Part shown: in pieces, positions 52,182 to 64,000 of the stretch
How the letters are laid out: every line of letters begins with the position of its first letter
How positions within the stretch are numbered: the stretch's first letter is position 1
Source of the DNA: Zonotrichia leucophrys gambelii
Lineage: Eukaryota; Chordata; Aves; Passeriformes; Passerellidae
Reading direction: 5' to 3'
Assembly: GCF_028769735.1 (NCBI RefSeq)
Contig: NC_088173.1
Coordinates: 25,050,038-25,114,037, forward strand
DNA: 64,000 nt
Translations under genes and position numbers: made by a program
Notes under the pieces: generated by a model
The model's input: only the letters and a program-made list of their open reading frames with translations
Told to the model about the DNA's origin: nothing
Databases searched by the model: none

Positions 52182-54508
52182 ATATTTACCTGAATCCTTG
52201 CAAAGCTTTATGCTTGTCAGTACAACAGAAGGGAAGGAAACATAGTAAAACAAACAATTATGAGATATTACTAGATTGACTTATTGGTGGGCAACAACTC
52301 TATTTATAAAAAAGAAGTAGAAGTACTGAGGAAAAACATTATGAAGAGAATGAGAGCAGGAAACAAAATGAGCAAAAACTGTGATGGAAGATGGAAAAGT
52401 GAGCATGTCACCAGCATGAGAAAGGAACAAGGACAATTTGCCATCAGCACAGACTGTCTTCTGTGGGTGTGATCTGCTAAGGTCTTACAGCTCAATAACT
52501 TTCCAAAATCTGATTGTTACAGCTATTTCTTTCTTTTATAGCTCAGTGATGACAGCTACAGAGTACTGCTAAGACAATATCTACACCAAAAAGCCCTCAA
52601 AATACTCTTCATTCCTTCTCATTTTTCTCTTCTGTTTTGATGATTAGAGAGAGATGCACTCAGAGTTTCACAGCATGAATGCCATTGGCAAAGTGGGATC
52701 CCATTCCTGACTGCAGAGAACACACAATCTCCAACTGAAAGTTTTTCATCAGCTACAGCATAGTAACATCCATTGAGACTAATTTGTTTCTTTGTGTCAG
52801 GACTGCAATCAGGGCTAAAATAGCCCAGAGTTTAACTGTTTAACTGCCAATCGAGCCAGTGGTCTGGGGTACTAACTCCCATCTCAGAAGTCCATCTGCC
52901 TCTAATCTATTAGCAGAAATATTAGTAATTGAATCTTAACTCTACCTACCAAGATATGTTAATTGAACACTGATCACCTTCAGGCTGCTCATCATTGTCC
53001 CTACCTCCTTGCCACCATCTCCCTTGGTTGAAGGTACAACATTTTAAGACCTGTTGGCACTGCTATACCTTGAATTGCCTCCTAACAGGCTGTTCCAGAA
53101 TTATTTGGGTTAGTTTGGATACACTCTAAATTATTTTTTTCTATTTTGAATAATTTTGACTGAAAACCACAACAGAATATTTACCTGTTCCATCATGGAA
53201 TCTGATCAGACAGGACTGAATCTATTAACCTGTCCCAAAATTCAGAAAGAGCATTTTGCCCAACTGCAATCTCACTAGCAGCAGTAATCTTCTACACTAC
53301 TTCAACCTTGCCATCTTCTAGACAAAATGAAAAAAGGACTTTTTTGACAGTATTTTTGTATGATGGATAATGGGCATTTAACTTTTGCATTCCCTTTAAA
53401 ATCTCATCCTCTGTATAATGAGCCAAACTTCAGCGTCTGATTTGCATATCTAGACGTAGTATGGGTACTCACCATAACAGATCTGTTTTAGCAGTAAGAT
53501 GATTTCACCTTTTAATCTAAGATGGAGCAACTGGTGGCATACTGGGTGTACTCACACAGCAAGGTACCCTGTCTTTGTCACAAAGCCTTGAGTATTTATC
53601 TCAAAACCTTGAGTGTCCTCTTGCTGAGAATGGGGACAGAGAGCATTTGGGTGGGCAGCTGGCTAAGGTCAATCTGGCGCTGAGCCAGAATGGCATGGGG
53701 AAAAAGAATTTGTAATTCATACCAAAAAACCACCAGCCATGGAGCTTAACCTTGCCTATATGCATTCCAAAGTATTATGGAATATAAACAATATTCTTCA
53801 TTACAACTGTACTGCAGATCTATTGTTTCACATGGCAGTATTCAGAGCTTGCTCTTTGTTGGGCACATTTCTTTGGATAGCATCATGAACCCCATCTCAT
53901 TGGAAAGCACTTTTAAAAATTCACATTTGATATGAATTTATTTCCATAAAAATCTTAAGGTTCACTTCTGTTCTGATCAAAGAAGCCAAAAACCGAAACT
54001 GAGCAACATGACTAAGACCTACCCTGAGGCATAAAATACTTTACAGCAAAGAATTCATATTGAAAAAAAAATATTTAAAAGTTTCTGCTGTAATGGCAAG
54101 CGTGAAGAAAACAAAACATGTGAGGCTTGCCTGTTACATAATAAACACTTGTTCTGCTCTCAGTTATGTTGCTTTAAAACCAAACTAATCCAATGGACTA
54201 GCAATGTTTCCCTGGCATGTACTGGTCCAAGAGGGATGGAGGCAAAGAGCACAAAGCAATGCAGAGAGATGGCCAAACAATGTAGTATGACTTAATGCCA
54301 ACTCTGTCCGCCCTGCACAGAATAAGATTAAGAAACAGAATTTTTATGTCACCAGGCATTAGGCCCTTTATATTTTTGGAAGTAGCCTTGCCAGCTGTAT
54401 TATATGAAAAAAAACTCTTTCAATAATATTCCAGAATGAGACATTCCATATTCCCTGTCCCAAGTTTACCAATTATTTTTTCCATTTTAATGTCAAGAGG
54501 AAAACAAG

Positions 54509-54600
54509 GCACACACAAAACACACCAAATTAAAATAACCCTGACGCAAACCCAAAACTCAAATCCCAACCGAAAATATTGTCATAAACCCCCAATTCCA
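54509..54600 (+). repeat. G-depleted A/C-rich tract
   Basis: About 90 bases are dominated by A and C with very few G. The tract is flanked by a C-run region to 54622. It has the same composition class as the other A/C tracts in the window. Confidence 0.65.
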
Positions 54601-55036
54601 AGAGATTCTACCCCCACCACCCATGTCCTTTTCAAGAGAATGAAGCATCTTTGACAGTTTTACTGTTGCTTCCATTAAAATTAAAGTTTTGAGTTGCATC
54701 AAGCTGATCTCAAGAGAGATGACGTCAGGATTTCTTTTCACATTTTGAATGTTGCATGTAGCAATCTCTGTCAAGCACTCTAACAAAAAAGAGACTTTCA
54801 GAGGAGAGACCTCAGTCTTATGCTTAGAAAAATCTTTGAGGTTCACCCAGTATTCTGTGGCACAGCATTCTGTTTTACATCTGAGACCTAGAATATTGGA
54901 AGGATGTAAACTAATATATTAGATCTTATAAGTGATCTCTTCTCCCAAGCAAAAAATGTGGTTTTCATGGTATTCTCCCACCCTGGAATGTTTATGTATT
55001 ACAGGTGTTAAAATGCAGGAAAATGTTCTTTATCAC

Positions 55037-55080
55037 ACATACACAAAATAATCTATATATAAATACATACACAAAATAAT
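55037..55080 (+). repeat. 16-bp direct repeat
   Basis: acatacacaaaataat occurs at 55037-55052 and 55065-55080 without mismatch, with a 12-base AT-rich spacer. Confidence 0.9.
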
Positions 55081-55827
55081 TCCTTCCCTCTGTTCACTGA
55101 AGGCTGTGAATAGGAAAACAAGCCTTATAATAGGGAAGAACAGGGTATATTGAAGAGAGCTAATGAGAATGAAGAGCTGCAGCCAGAGGGTTGCAGTTGT
55201 TGAGCGCAGACTCCGCTGCACACATATATCTGGTAGATCTTATGTTCCCTACTCAGAAAGCACCTCCAGCATCAACCAGGAGGCGTGGAGCCTGCTGCCC
55301 CTGCAGTGCCAGTCCTAGCAAATGGCTCACATCATAAAATTACCTTTGCTGGTTGAGAAAACAACACCACATTCTGAATGTATTTTCAGGGGTTTCTAGG
55401 TGCACTATATCTCAAAATATACTGAATGTTTTGGCTTACTGACAGACCTACACACCTAGCCTAGGGTTTGAAAGTCATGCTAAAAGCATGTTAATTGTAA
55501 GAATAAGGTGCTTGAAGTAGGGGCAAGCTGTCACCTGGAAACTTGTCTGCATTCAGTAGTAACCCTGGTGAGCCACATGAATATTCAGCTGATCATCAGG
55601 ATACAGGACACTGAACACACCCCATAAAAGCCCTAGTGAACAGCCATGAAAATTCTACATTTATTTCTACACACTCTCTGAATATTGCTGAGACTCAGTT
55701 ACCCTATCACTTAATGAACTCTGCACCTGAAGAATTTACTGTGCTATAGGAAATGGTATCTACACAAACACATGGTCATGTCAATCAGCACCCTAACATA
55801 TGCCAGACCACAACATTCCAGTATTGC

Positions 55828-55868
55828 AATAATTATTTCATTGGTATTAAAATAATTATTTCATTTGA
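55828..55868 (+). repeat. 23-bp imperfect tandem duplication
   Basis: aataattatttcatt starts at 55828 and again at 55851, so two copies of a unit of about 23 bases lie in tandem. They are identical for 15 bases, then drift. Confidence 0.85.
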
Positions 55869-56406
55869 CCATACCAAACAACAGTTTCTAAAGCTGCTCA
55901 TAAAATTATATAGCAAAAAGTAGAGACTTCCTATTTCAGGTGACAGGGTGTAAAAGGTGAAGTATAGCTAATTCCTTTTCTTAGTTTAAATCCAAGAAAG
56001 AAAATTGTTTACCTTTTTTTTTAATAGCAACTTATGAGATAGTAGCATTTCCTAGGGATTAGTAACACTTTTATGGTGACAGATAAACACATACAAGATT
56101 AATTTACTAAGATATTTGGTAACGTGGATATTGAAATAATCTGTTACAATTGATCTTTCACCTTATCATATATTTAGCAGTCAAATCCATTTGTAACCTG
56201 ATGAAATATTATCCAAACATTGAATGTTGCTTTGGTGGATGTTTTGGCTAAATAGCTGAGGATGCTGTAGCACAAAATTGTATCATATATCCTGTTTACT
56301 ACAGCCAGAGACTAAATTACAGGTTCTGGTATTTCAGTTATCTGGTATTCCTGTGCTCAGGAATTTTCCCATGGCTGTTTCTAATACAGCGAGGTTTAAA
56401 GACAGT

Positions 56407-56436
56407 CTTTAGCAAGTTGGCCTTTAGCAAGTTACT
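56407..56436 (+). repeat. 15-bp tandem duplication
   Basis: ctttagcaagtt starts at 56407 and 56422, followed by ggc and act respectively. It is two copies of a 15-base unit. Confidence 0.9.
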
Positions 56437-56492
56437 CTGGACTTAACTATGCCACATCTACAACTCTGGCACAAGAACTTAAAGTATCTCCA

Positions 56493-56514
56493 TGGCCAAA
56501 TTTTGGCCAAATTC
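56493..56514 (+). repeat. 11-bp tandem duplication
   Basis: tggccaaatt is repeated at 56493 and 56504. Each unit contains the palindrome ggcc. Confidence 0.85.
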
Positions 56515-58683
56515 TGAGTGTAAGCACATTAATTTACCAGAAGCCTGATATAACAACAGAATCCTCACACTTGGGTAATTACTCAGCGACCCTGAGCAAA
56601 TTAATCTGGTTGAGATGAAAGATGCTTGTTTTTCTATCAATTGCTAGATATGTTATTCTACAAGTCCTCACACACTTATACACAAATACATTGAGTGCTC
56701 TGCAGAAAGTTACACATTATTGCAAGAGGAAAAGGCATGTTCTGAGACACTGCAGACAGATTAGTATCAATTCCCCTTCATAAACACAGTGAAATAAAGA
56801 ATTAGCCTTAGAAGTGGAAGAAGAGAGAATTTCTATAATATATTTCTGCTTCATGTGCTTTTATCATGGATCAGCTGTGGTCTGTGATCTTTCAGAAGTA
56901 TTTCACACATGCTGTGTGGGTATTAATATTGAGGCCAACAACAGAGAAATGCAAACTGGGTGCATACTTCACCCTGTGTGTCAAGCCAATCTAGCACATG
57001 CCATGTTAGCAAAACAGCAGTTTCATGAGATTTAAATTGTCTACATTCTATAATTGCACATACAGTTACTTAAATTTAAAATAAAGTCCTACACAGAAGA
57101 AATCAAGCCTTAGCTGTGAGTATAAAATGTATTTTGAATCATTCAGGCAGGGCTGAATTCATCTGTATTTGTTAGAATTCATCAATATCAGGAATTTGCA
57201 ATATTTACACATTCAAATCAGAAATGGCAAGAAAATCAGAATAGTCAGACATGTAAAGACACAACAGCCATACTGTTGCCCACAAAGTAACCATGAATGC
57301 AAAAAGTATTTGATTCAAGCCTCAGTTATACCAAATGATATAATAAATTTCTTTGTTCTTGACAAAACCATCAGGCTAAAACATCTATGATAGACAAAAT
57401 CCCTTTCTTAACTAACTAGCAATGTGGCTTGTCACTTTGCATGGGAGGAGTTTGAAATCATGATGCATTGTAGCTTCCAAAGGACTTGGGCATTTAGCAT
57501 AGGAGACAAAGCAAGGAACACTGTAGAAATTTGGGTTACTTTTAGACAGCTATACTGTCATACTGCTATAAAACTCTGTTAATAAACAAAGAACCAAGTA
57601 TGCTACATATTGCATTAAGTTTTCATGTTTAAGAATTGCAATCTAGAAGACAAGAAGCATATGATCGGGGAATTATAAGATCAGTAAAACCCCATTTTAA
57701 TAAACAGTGCTCTTGGTTCTGTGAAAAAATGTTACCTCTTTCTTTTACAGGCATCCTGACAGAGAACTTAAGACAGGGTTTGAAATATGATTATAAGGTA
57801 GCTTTATGGATAATTACATGAAGTACCTTCTAATCATGAGAGACACTCAGAGAAAGCAGAAAGGTGCTTGTGTAGAAATGAATGAGTGACAAGGCAGACC
57901 AGCAGCACCAGAAAACAGCTGCCTCAAAAACCAAACTAAATACAGTAGATAGGGAAGTAGATAGCCCTGAAGGTCTTGAAAGCAACAACTTCTGGGAACA
58001 ATCTGGAAAATTATTCTCTAACTTGGTTCTACCAAGAAAGTAAAGTGTTATTTTTTAGGAAATTACTACTTCAGCTGTACACAATTCCATGAGTATCACA
58101 TAGCTTTTTCTTTCCACACATCTCTCTTCTTTAAGAGGCTTAGAAAAGAGAGATAGCCACGAGTCACTCACTTTCTTTATTGGACTCCAATCTTTATGAT
58201 TTAAAGGAGAGATAAATGGAAGAAGGCAAAAAGTAAATAATTCTCTCCTGCCTCTAATGACAGCAGTTAGCACTTTGGAGCAGCTCAGGTTGCTGTGGCC
58301 TCCAAAATGCACTTCTACAATCACCTGGTTTGACAAGATATGGGGTTGGTTCTTTTAGAAAAAAAATGGTAGAAAGCTTAGCAAGACAATTCTCTGAAGT
58401 TCTTTTGTGGCTGAAAGCACAGACAACAGCAACAACCATCACCTCACTCCTGCAGCACTCTGTTGCAACAAGAACAACACGATATGGCAGAGTTCAACTG
58501 TGTTGAGTTGTAAAGGTGCAAATATCTCCTTACAAAGCATTTCCAATAAGATTTTACCTATAAATATCTTACCCATATTCCAATAAGGTAGTCTAAGCCT
58601 ACAGTGGGACAGTATCTAGCATAAGAAATCTTCCACTATACCAAGTAATAGCACTTCATTAATCAACTAGCTTAAATAAGCCT

Positions 58684-58791
58684 TGGGAAAAGTTTGGGAT
58701 TTTTATGGTTTTGGAGATTTTTGGGGTATTTCGGTTGCTGTTTTTTGCTTGGGCTTTGTATGTATGTTTGGTTTTTGGTTGTTGGGTGTTT
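58684..58791 (+). repeat. G/T-rich tract (C-depleted)
   Basis: On the + strand this is T runs broken by G, GG, GGG or GGGG with few C. It is the opposite-strand counterpart of the A/C tracts. Open frames overlap it on both strands (58683-58946 on + and 58703-58912 on -), rich in Phe/Gly/Leu and Lys/Pro/Asn respectively. They are composition artefacts. Confidence 0.7.
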
Positions 58792-59818
58792 TCCATAATT
58801 TTAAATTTATTGAAATTACTATTTTATTTTTGCTGCGATTGCTAGTTTTATATTTTGTTTTCTTCAAGAACAGTGGAACTGGTGGAAGACTCAAGGTACT
58901 AACAGCAGACACAATTGTTATCCAAGTGAACAGGAAGCAGGCATGAAATATATCTGCAAATACACCATGGGGGATGGCAATGTGTGCCCACTTCTCATGA
59001 AATAATGTCTGAGGAACAACATTTGAAAGCTAAAAGCCCTGCCACTACTGCTCTGCACCCTGACACCTGCAAAGACATGCATTGCTGAGATTACCTCTGA
59101 GGTTTCCCCCCAGTAATTACAACAAGTATTTAAGAACTTCCAAAGGATTAGCAAAAATCATCTATTCTGTTTGGGTGTTATTTGTCTTAAAAAAACTTGT
59201 TTTACTACCCTTAGAAAGTAGGCTAGCAGCAATGCCTCCAGATGGGAATAACAGTAATTCACACACTTTTCTGTTTATCAGTACAACATTCTTTATATCA
59301 ATGCCAAAAGATTTCAGGACAAAATATATTTCCAAGGAATTAATTACTCCTCAAGTATACAGGCTGAATTAAGAGGTATCACAAGTTTCAGTACTGCCAG
59401 CCTGGTGAAAACCAATGGTCACAATATTTTCCCTTGCTTATCAGCTCTCAGGGAAGCCCCCACAGCAGTACCCTTCCTGTGTACCAATGGTTTCTTGTTT
59501 TCCACTGTTCCTTAATGTGACCAATGTGAAAGCACCTATGCTGGAGTCTTAATTTCATTGCTTCAAAGCTGAGAACAGATCTGGAAGCCTACTGTTCCTA
59601 AAAATTTGCCAGAATTTCCTTGGCACAGATGGGCAGGACAAGACATGACTGATCGATCATTATTATTGCTAAATAGGAAAGGAGTAATTTAATTTTAAAA
59701 TGCATTATAAACGTCATTTCTCTGTATTGCAGTTCCAAACTCCTGAGTCACTTAATGGCTAGAAATGTGTGTATGTCTGTGTGTATTATTTGCATTTTGC
59801 TTCAAACATCCCAAAAGG

Positions 59819-59910
59819 AAAAGGACTAAAACAACCCTCAAAAAGCCAAAATCAACTAAACAAAAGTACACCACCAAAACAGCTTGAAACCTAAAAAAAT
59901 ATAGGCTTAA
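59819..59910 (+). repeat. A/C-rich tract, partly degraded
   Basis: About 90 bases are mostly A and C with scattered G. It is a weaker member of the G-depleted tract class. Confidence 0.5.
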
Positions 59911-60462
59911 ATAAATGTGCAGTTATTAACCCATATGTAAATGTGTATTCAGTTTTGCTGTCCTGATCAGTACCAATTTTCTAAGTGTAACAAGGACGCT
60001 CAGAAATTAAAAGACCAAAACAGAGAAACAAGTCATATTTTTAAGACTATTAAGGGAATTATTTACCTTCCAGGGTCTGTAGCTAGTTAAAATGCTCACT
60101 AAATGTTTAGAGAATAAACCCAAACACCTGAAAAAGCACTAAACCACTCTCTGGAACAGCCTCCTTCCCTTAACACAGGTTACAGATGCCTATAGAGTGG
60201 GATAGGTGAATCATATCCACTGCACCTATTCTTACATAGGTAATTCCTAAACCATAGGCATTTTTAGGCTGACATTCACATTTCCCTATCTCTATATTGA
60301 AGATATGCTTCTATGAATAATATAATGTTAATTTAATGAGAAAATCTAAATTCACCTTCTATCTTTGCTGGAACTGATTATCTTCAAACACACATAATAA
60401 GCCAGAACTAAACACAGAGAGATTGACTTGTGCTTTGTTGACACCTTTTCTTCTATCACTCG

Positions 60463-60488
60463 AGATGAAGATAGATGCATCTTCATCT
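60463..60488. repeat. 10-bp perfect hairpin
   Basis: The arms agatgaagat (60463-60472) and atcttcatct (60479-60488) are exact reverse complements with the 6-base loop agatgc. It is short and possibly chance. Confidence 0.75.
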
Positions 60489-61805
60489 TTGGCTGTTTCT
60501 TTGCACAGTATTTTGCCACTTCTGCACTGTTCTGAAATGCACGCTGTGAGATTCAAATATCTTCATTGTCTCCATTTTCAAGTCTTGACAAATAGGTGTA
60601 TATGGATTATTAAATTACTACAAAATCACCAAACACTGAGTCCAGATTATTAGACACATTCCAGCTTCTTTGTATTTTTTGTAACTTGTAACTCCTGGTA
60701 TCTGGCCCCCGGAATTTTCTTTTTTTTAGCAGAAGATGACTGGTGGCAAGACACACCTAGGATTGTGCTTGTGGTGTATTTTGCTTTTCAGAACCAGTGT
60801 GGAAAAACACCCCAAGTACCTATCTACATATTACACTCATCTAGACTCCATCTGCATCACACTGAGCATTTGTTCCTGGGAAGCAAAACATTGTGGGTGA
60901 CTCCAAATACCTTACTGCATTGAGATCGCACATTTCCCACAGCATTAAGAGATACAAATTCCCTCAAGATAACAAAAACCCCAATCTTGTTATCTTGCTG
61001 CATGTTCCTTGCACTGCCTTCACAAAAGGCAGCATTGCTGTTGGGCACTTTCTCCAAAGCCAGGCCACTGAAACTGTTGAGGGATGCAAATAAATAGTCC
61101 ACCCTGAATGTACAGCTGTACATTCGAGTTAAGAACATGACACTGCATCCTCAGAGCATCCTCACAACAAAGAGAGTAATATGCAGGCAAAGGTAATCCT
61201 GAGGATGCACTAACATGACAACATCAGGAGAAATAGCAGAAACAAACACGATGTAACAACCAAACTTATAGGGATCGTTACCAGCTTATGGGAATTGTTA
61301 ACCCTGGAAGAAAGTACCTGGGCAACGATATCTGAAATACCAAAGATGTCAAATACGTAAAAATCAGGACCAATGGGAAAAGAGTAAATACTTACTTAGG
61401 AGGAGACAAAAGTGGTAGGGAGAGAATTGGCAAGAGGAAGAGGAGTAAGACGACTACGAGAGCAAAATCACCCAGTCATAATTGACCACAGTACCTGACA
61501 AGCAGTCATGTGCTCGATTACCACAGTTTGCACAGGCCAATAAAATCACTGCTTCCATCATGCTTGCCTCTGATTTACTTGTAGGCTCAAGAAAACACAC
61601 CTATTCTCCTTGGCATCAGTTCTTGGAGCACTCTACCTAATATCAGCGTAGAAACACCTCACCTTTTCCTCTCTTACAGTGAATATTTGTAGACAACTTA
61701 ACATATTGTAAACAACTTGACAAATCTAGGTCAAATTCACCATGTTACAACAATTTTAAACCATATTTTTGCAAATCTAGTGCCTAGCAAAAATAAAAAA
61801 AAATT

Positions 61806-61827
61806 GACTACTCTACGTAGAGTAGTC
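61806..61827. repeat. Perfect 22-bp palindrome
   Basis: gactactctac (61806-61816) is followed with no spacer by its exact reverse complement gtagagtagtc (61817-61827). It lies just after an A-rich run. A 22-base uninterrupted palindrome is long for chance in 64 kb. It could be a dimeric protein-binding site or a small foldback from template switching. Confidence 0.95.
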
Positions 61828-62661
61828 CTCTATAATTTTCAGTGCATGAAACCTTTTACAAAAAATGTGTAAGTTTTGTTATAAAGGAAGATTTGGGAAG
61901 CTTTTTTTATAAAAAAATTACCCATGATAAGGATAATGTTTATTATATTTCATAAAAAGAGAGCTGCTCATGATGAGGGAGAGGAAATGGATTACAAATT
62001 ATATGCTTAGCAGCAGACCTGTCACAAACGACACCACCAGTCTCAAAATACTGATGCTGAATCCATCTCAAAAGGAAGCATTTTCTGTAGGATAAGAACT
62101 CATAAAAACTCAGGACCCAAAGCTAAATGTGACTGTAACATTCTAAACATCTCAGATGCACAAAAAGCAGGTTTTTAAATCTCAACTTGCTCTTCCCTGT
62201 GACCTTTTCAGCTTTCTTGGCTGGAGAAAACCTTTAGACAGAATGATTTGATCTTCAGGTATTCTAGGCCCTTCTGATTTTAGATAACTGTAATTCTTCC
62301 ATTTTCTTCCAGGAAGGTAATTTCCAGCCCAATGCACACATGAGGCACTTTAAAGCTTACATGGGCCTAAGTCAACACCTTCAGCAGAAGGACCATGCTC
62401 AGCCTTTTGTGTCACCTTCCTGCACAGCTGCCTCTCTTCTGGCATTCACACTCAGGGAGCAGGATATGGGAGCTGTCCTGAAATAATGTAAACAACTTAG
62501 GATATTTGTCAAGTTTTTAAATCTCCATCAACTCCCACATCTCATCCGCTCCATAGCCCCACAAATATTTGTTTATGCATGGAGAAGGGGCTCATGTTCT
62601 TCCAGTTCAGCAACAGTTTATGTCAAATTTTAACGTCTGAGAAGCCAAGAATCAAGAGTTG

Positions 62662-62823
62662 CCCTAAAAAACCCAAATAAAAATTCCTCTCAAAAAAAAC
62701 CCCTACAACTCCTCCCACCCTGAAAACTCCAAAACAAAAACAAAAATCAAAACCACAGAAAAACCCACACACTAAGAAATCCCAAAACACACAAATACCC
62801 CAAACAACCAAATCCCTCAAAAA
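62662..62823 (+). repeat. Long G-depleted A/C tract
   Basis: About 160 bases on the + strand contain only around three or four G. A runs alternate with C, CC, CCC or CCCC. The minus strand is therefore a G/T-rich tract with several GGG and GGGG runs. The minus-strand open frame over it (62623-62820), rich in Phe, Gly, Val and Cys, is a composition artefact. This is the longest member of the class in this window. Confidence 0.85.
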
Positions 62824-63393
62824 CTAGTTATGCTCAAGAGATTTGAGACCTACTTGTGCAGATTAAAGAGTTTTGCACAGTTTGAACTGCTTAGTTTGCA
62901 TTGTTTAAGCCTTCTTGGGTGTGACTTAGTAAGAGCTCAGCAGTATCAAGTTTGCCACTTTGTATTAAATTAGTTGAATTTATGCCACTTTAAGGCTGAA
63001 ATAACCATAACTAGGACAGACAGACGATTTTCTTGCCTACCTTAAAGGTTTGCAACACAATAGCTCTTACCAATGGCTCCAAATCAGTGCAGCTACACCA
63101 AATAAGGAACCCAAGTAACCTCATGTTCAGGATATACACCTGAACTTCAACTGCAACCTGTTTTCTCTTTTAATCAAAGGCTTTTCAGGTATTCCTACTT
63201 ATATCACATCTAAGAATCTTTGAGACCTGATTTTCAAAGGTTTGACACTAAGAGTTTCACAGGGAAAAGGTGAAGATACTTCAGAAGAGAAAACCCAATT
63301 CTTGGACCCCTGATATTTTTCCCTAGAGAATTAGGTTTCACCTTAAGCATAAAAGACTTATTTCTTAATACTTTTTAATACCTCTAAAATTAC

Positions 63394-63404
63394 AAAAAAA
63401 AAAA
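63394..63404 (+). repeat. Poly-A run
   Basis: Eleven consecutive A, followed by attaaaaaac-type A-rich sequence. It is a simple repeat. Confidence 0.9.
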
Positions 63405-63832
63405 TTAAAAAACAATCCAGATTTGGTTACATATTTAAATCAGACGCTAAGCATCTTCCCAGCAAAGACAAGGAATTTTTTGTATATAATCTAGTCCTAT
63501 ATTTCTTGTAACTTAACCTCATAGCATGTAAAACTGAATGCTCACAGAAAAAATATTTGGCACAGCAAATAAAACCCTGAAAATTCTTAAATACTTTATA
63601 TTTTCTGCCATATTGTGGAGAATATCAGATGGAAAGGCCATAAATAGCAGATTTCAGTTTATAAACTTGTTGCAAAAGCCATGGATGACTTTTTTATTCT
63701 GACTTAGTACAGAGGAACTGAAGGCCTTCGACTTTGTATCAGGAAATACTGAGAGCATGTACAAGAACATCTTGTAACACATCTCTGTGGAAAAAGTGGT
63801 TTGTTATTTAATCAACGTGTCATAATAGTAGG

Positions 63833-63844
63833 AAAAAAAAAAAA
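63833..63844 (+). repeat. Poly-A run
   Basis: Twelve consecutive A after GG, followed by gagttt. It is a simple repeat. Confidence 0.9.
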
Positions 63845-64000
63845 GAGTTTAATTCAGTTTGCACAATTATATCCAGAAATCTCTTTCCAAATGTGTGGCT
63901 AAAAGTTCCCAGACCAAAGCAGCTCTGTGCAGTTCAGCTCTTGCCATAAATGACAGCAGAACTGTGACCATTCTCACCTATGTACAACTGCTACGTGTTG

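Larger units (their letters stand above)
51999..58683. other. A+T-rich non-coding stretch with clustered short duplications
   Basis: No gene is supported. It contains a weak 9-base stem (52155-52181), an A/C tract (54509-54600) and four short duplications within 1.5 kb (55037-56514). The open frames are all under 100 codons without family resemblance. Confidence 0.55.
58792..62661. other. A+T-rich non-coding stretch
   Basis: No gene is supported. It contains a 10-bp hairpin (60463-60488), an A/C-rich patch (59819-59910) and a 22-bp perfect palindrome (61806-61827). Confidence 0.55.
62824..64000. other. A+T-rich non-coding end of the window
   Basis: No gene or recognised transposon. It contains an A11 run at 63394-63404 and an A12 run at 63833-63844. 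Confidence 0.6.

Noticed and set aside
58683..58946. Open frames on both strands across the G/T tract, considered as membrane or Lys/Pro-rich proteins
   Set aside because: The amino-acid bias follows directly from the low-complexity G/T composition.
62623..62820. Phe/Gly/Val-rich minus-strand frame
   Set aside because: It is a translation of the A/C low-complexity tract read from the other strand.
1..64000. CRISPR arrays, prokaryotic operons, phage or plasmid features
   Set aside because: There are no regular spaced repeats, no dense coding and no ribosome-binding-site/ORF organisation. CR1 elements and base composition point to a bird nuclear genome.
1..64000. Endogenous retrovirus or LTR
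   Set aside because: No paired long terminal repeats, primer-binding site or gag/pol-like frames were recognised by eye. A highly diverged solo LTR cannot be excluded without a library search.

Overview
This window looks like non-coding nuclear DNA from a bird. The strongest evidence is three fragments of the avian/reptilian CR1 LINE retrotransposon. They lie at about 23.46-24.17 kb (+), 34.39-35.10 kb (+) and 51.60-52.00 kb (-). Each covers the end of ORF2 plus the CR1 3' end, the usual 5'-truncated form. The first two differ in their 3' ends, so they belong to different CR1 subfamilies and were inserted separately. I cannot name the species. The rest is A+T-rich, CpG-poor, single-copy-looking sequence with scattered microsatellites and homopolymers, as in a large intron or a gene desert.

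I find no host protein-coding gene, tRNA, rRNA or recognisable miRNA gene. All open frames are short. The longest (264 codons at 3.04-3.83 kb) is explained by a pyrimidine-rich stretch. The only frames with family resemblance are decayed CR1 ORF2 C-termini. I found no bacterial, phage or CRISPR features.

Layout: 0-19 kb is plain A+T-rich sequence with microsatellites, a diverged local duplication (11.33/11.76 kb) and a small G-quadruplex candidate (13.85 kb). A G+C-rich island lies at 19.4-20.05 kb. The first CR1 is at 23.5 kb and the second at 34.4 kb. A striking perfect 36-bp inverted repeat lies at 36.57-36.65 kb. A motif-rich stretch at 42.5-45.2 kb carries a textbook RFX X-box beside CCAAT, plus SOX, TCF and CRE-like sites, and is the best regulatory candidate. 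The third CR1 is at 51.6 kb. A cluster of short tandem duplications lies at 55.0-56.5 kb. G-depleted (A/C-only) tracts recur, mostly on one strand, between 22.9 and 62.8 kb. A perfect 22-bp palindrome lies at 61.81 kb.

The items most worth a second look are the 36-bp perfect hairpin, the 44-45 kb putative distal regulatory block, the G+C island near 19.8 kb, and the strand-biased A/C tracts. All functional statements about the non-coding parts are inference; no alignment or conservation data were available.
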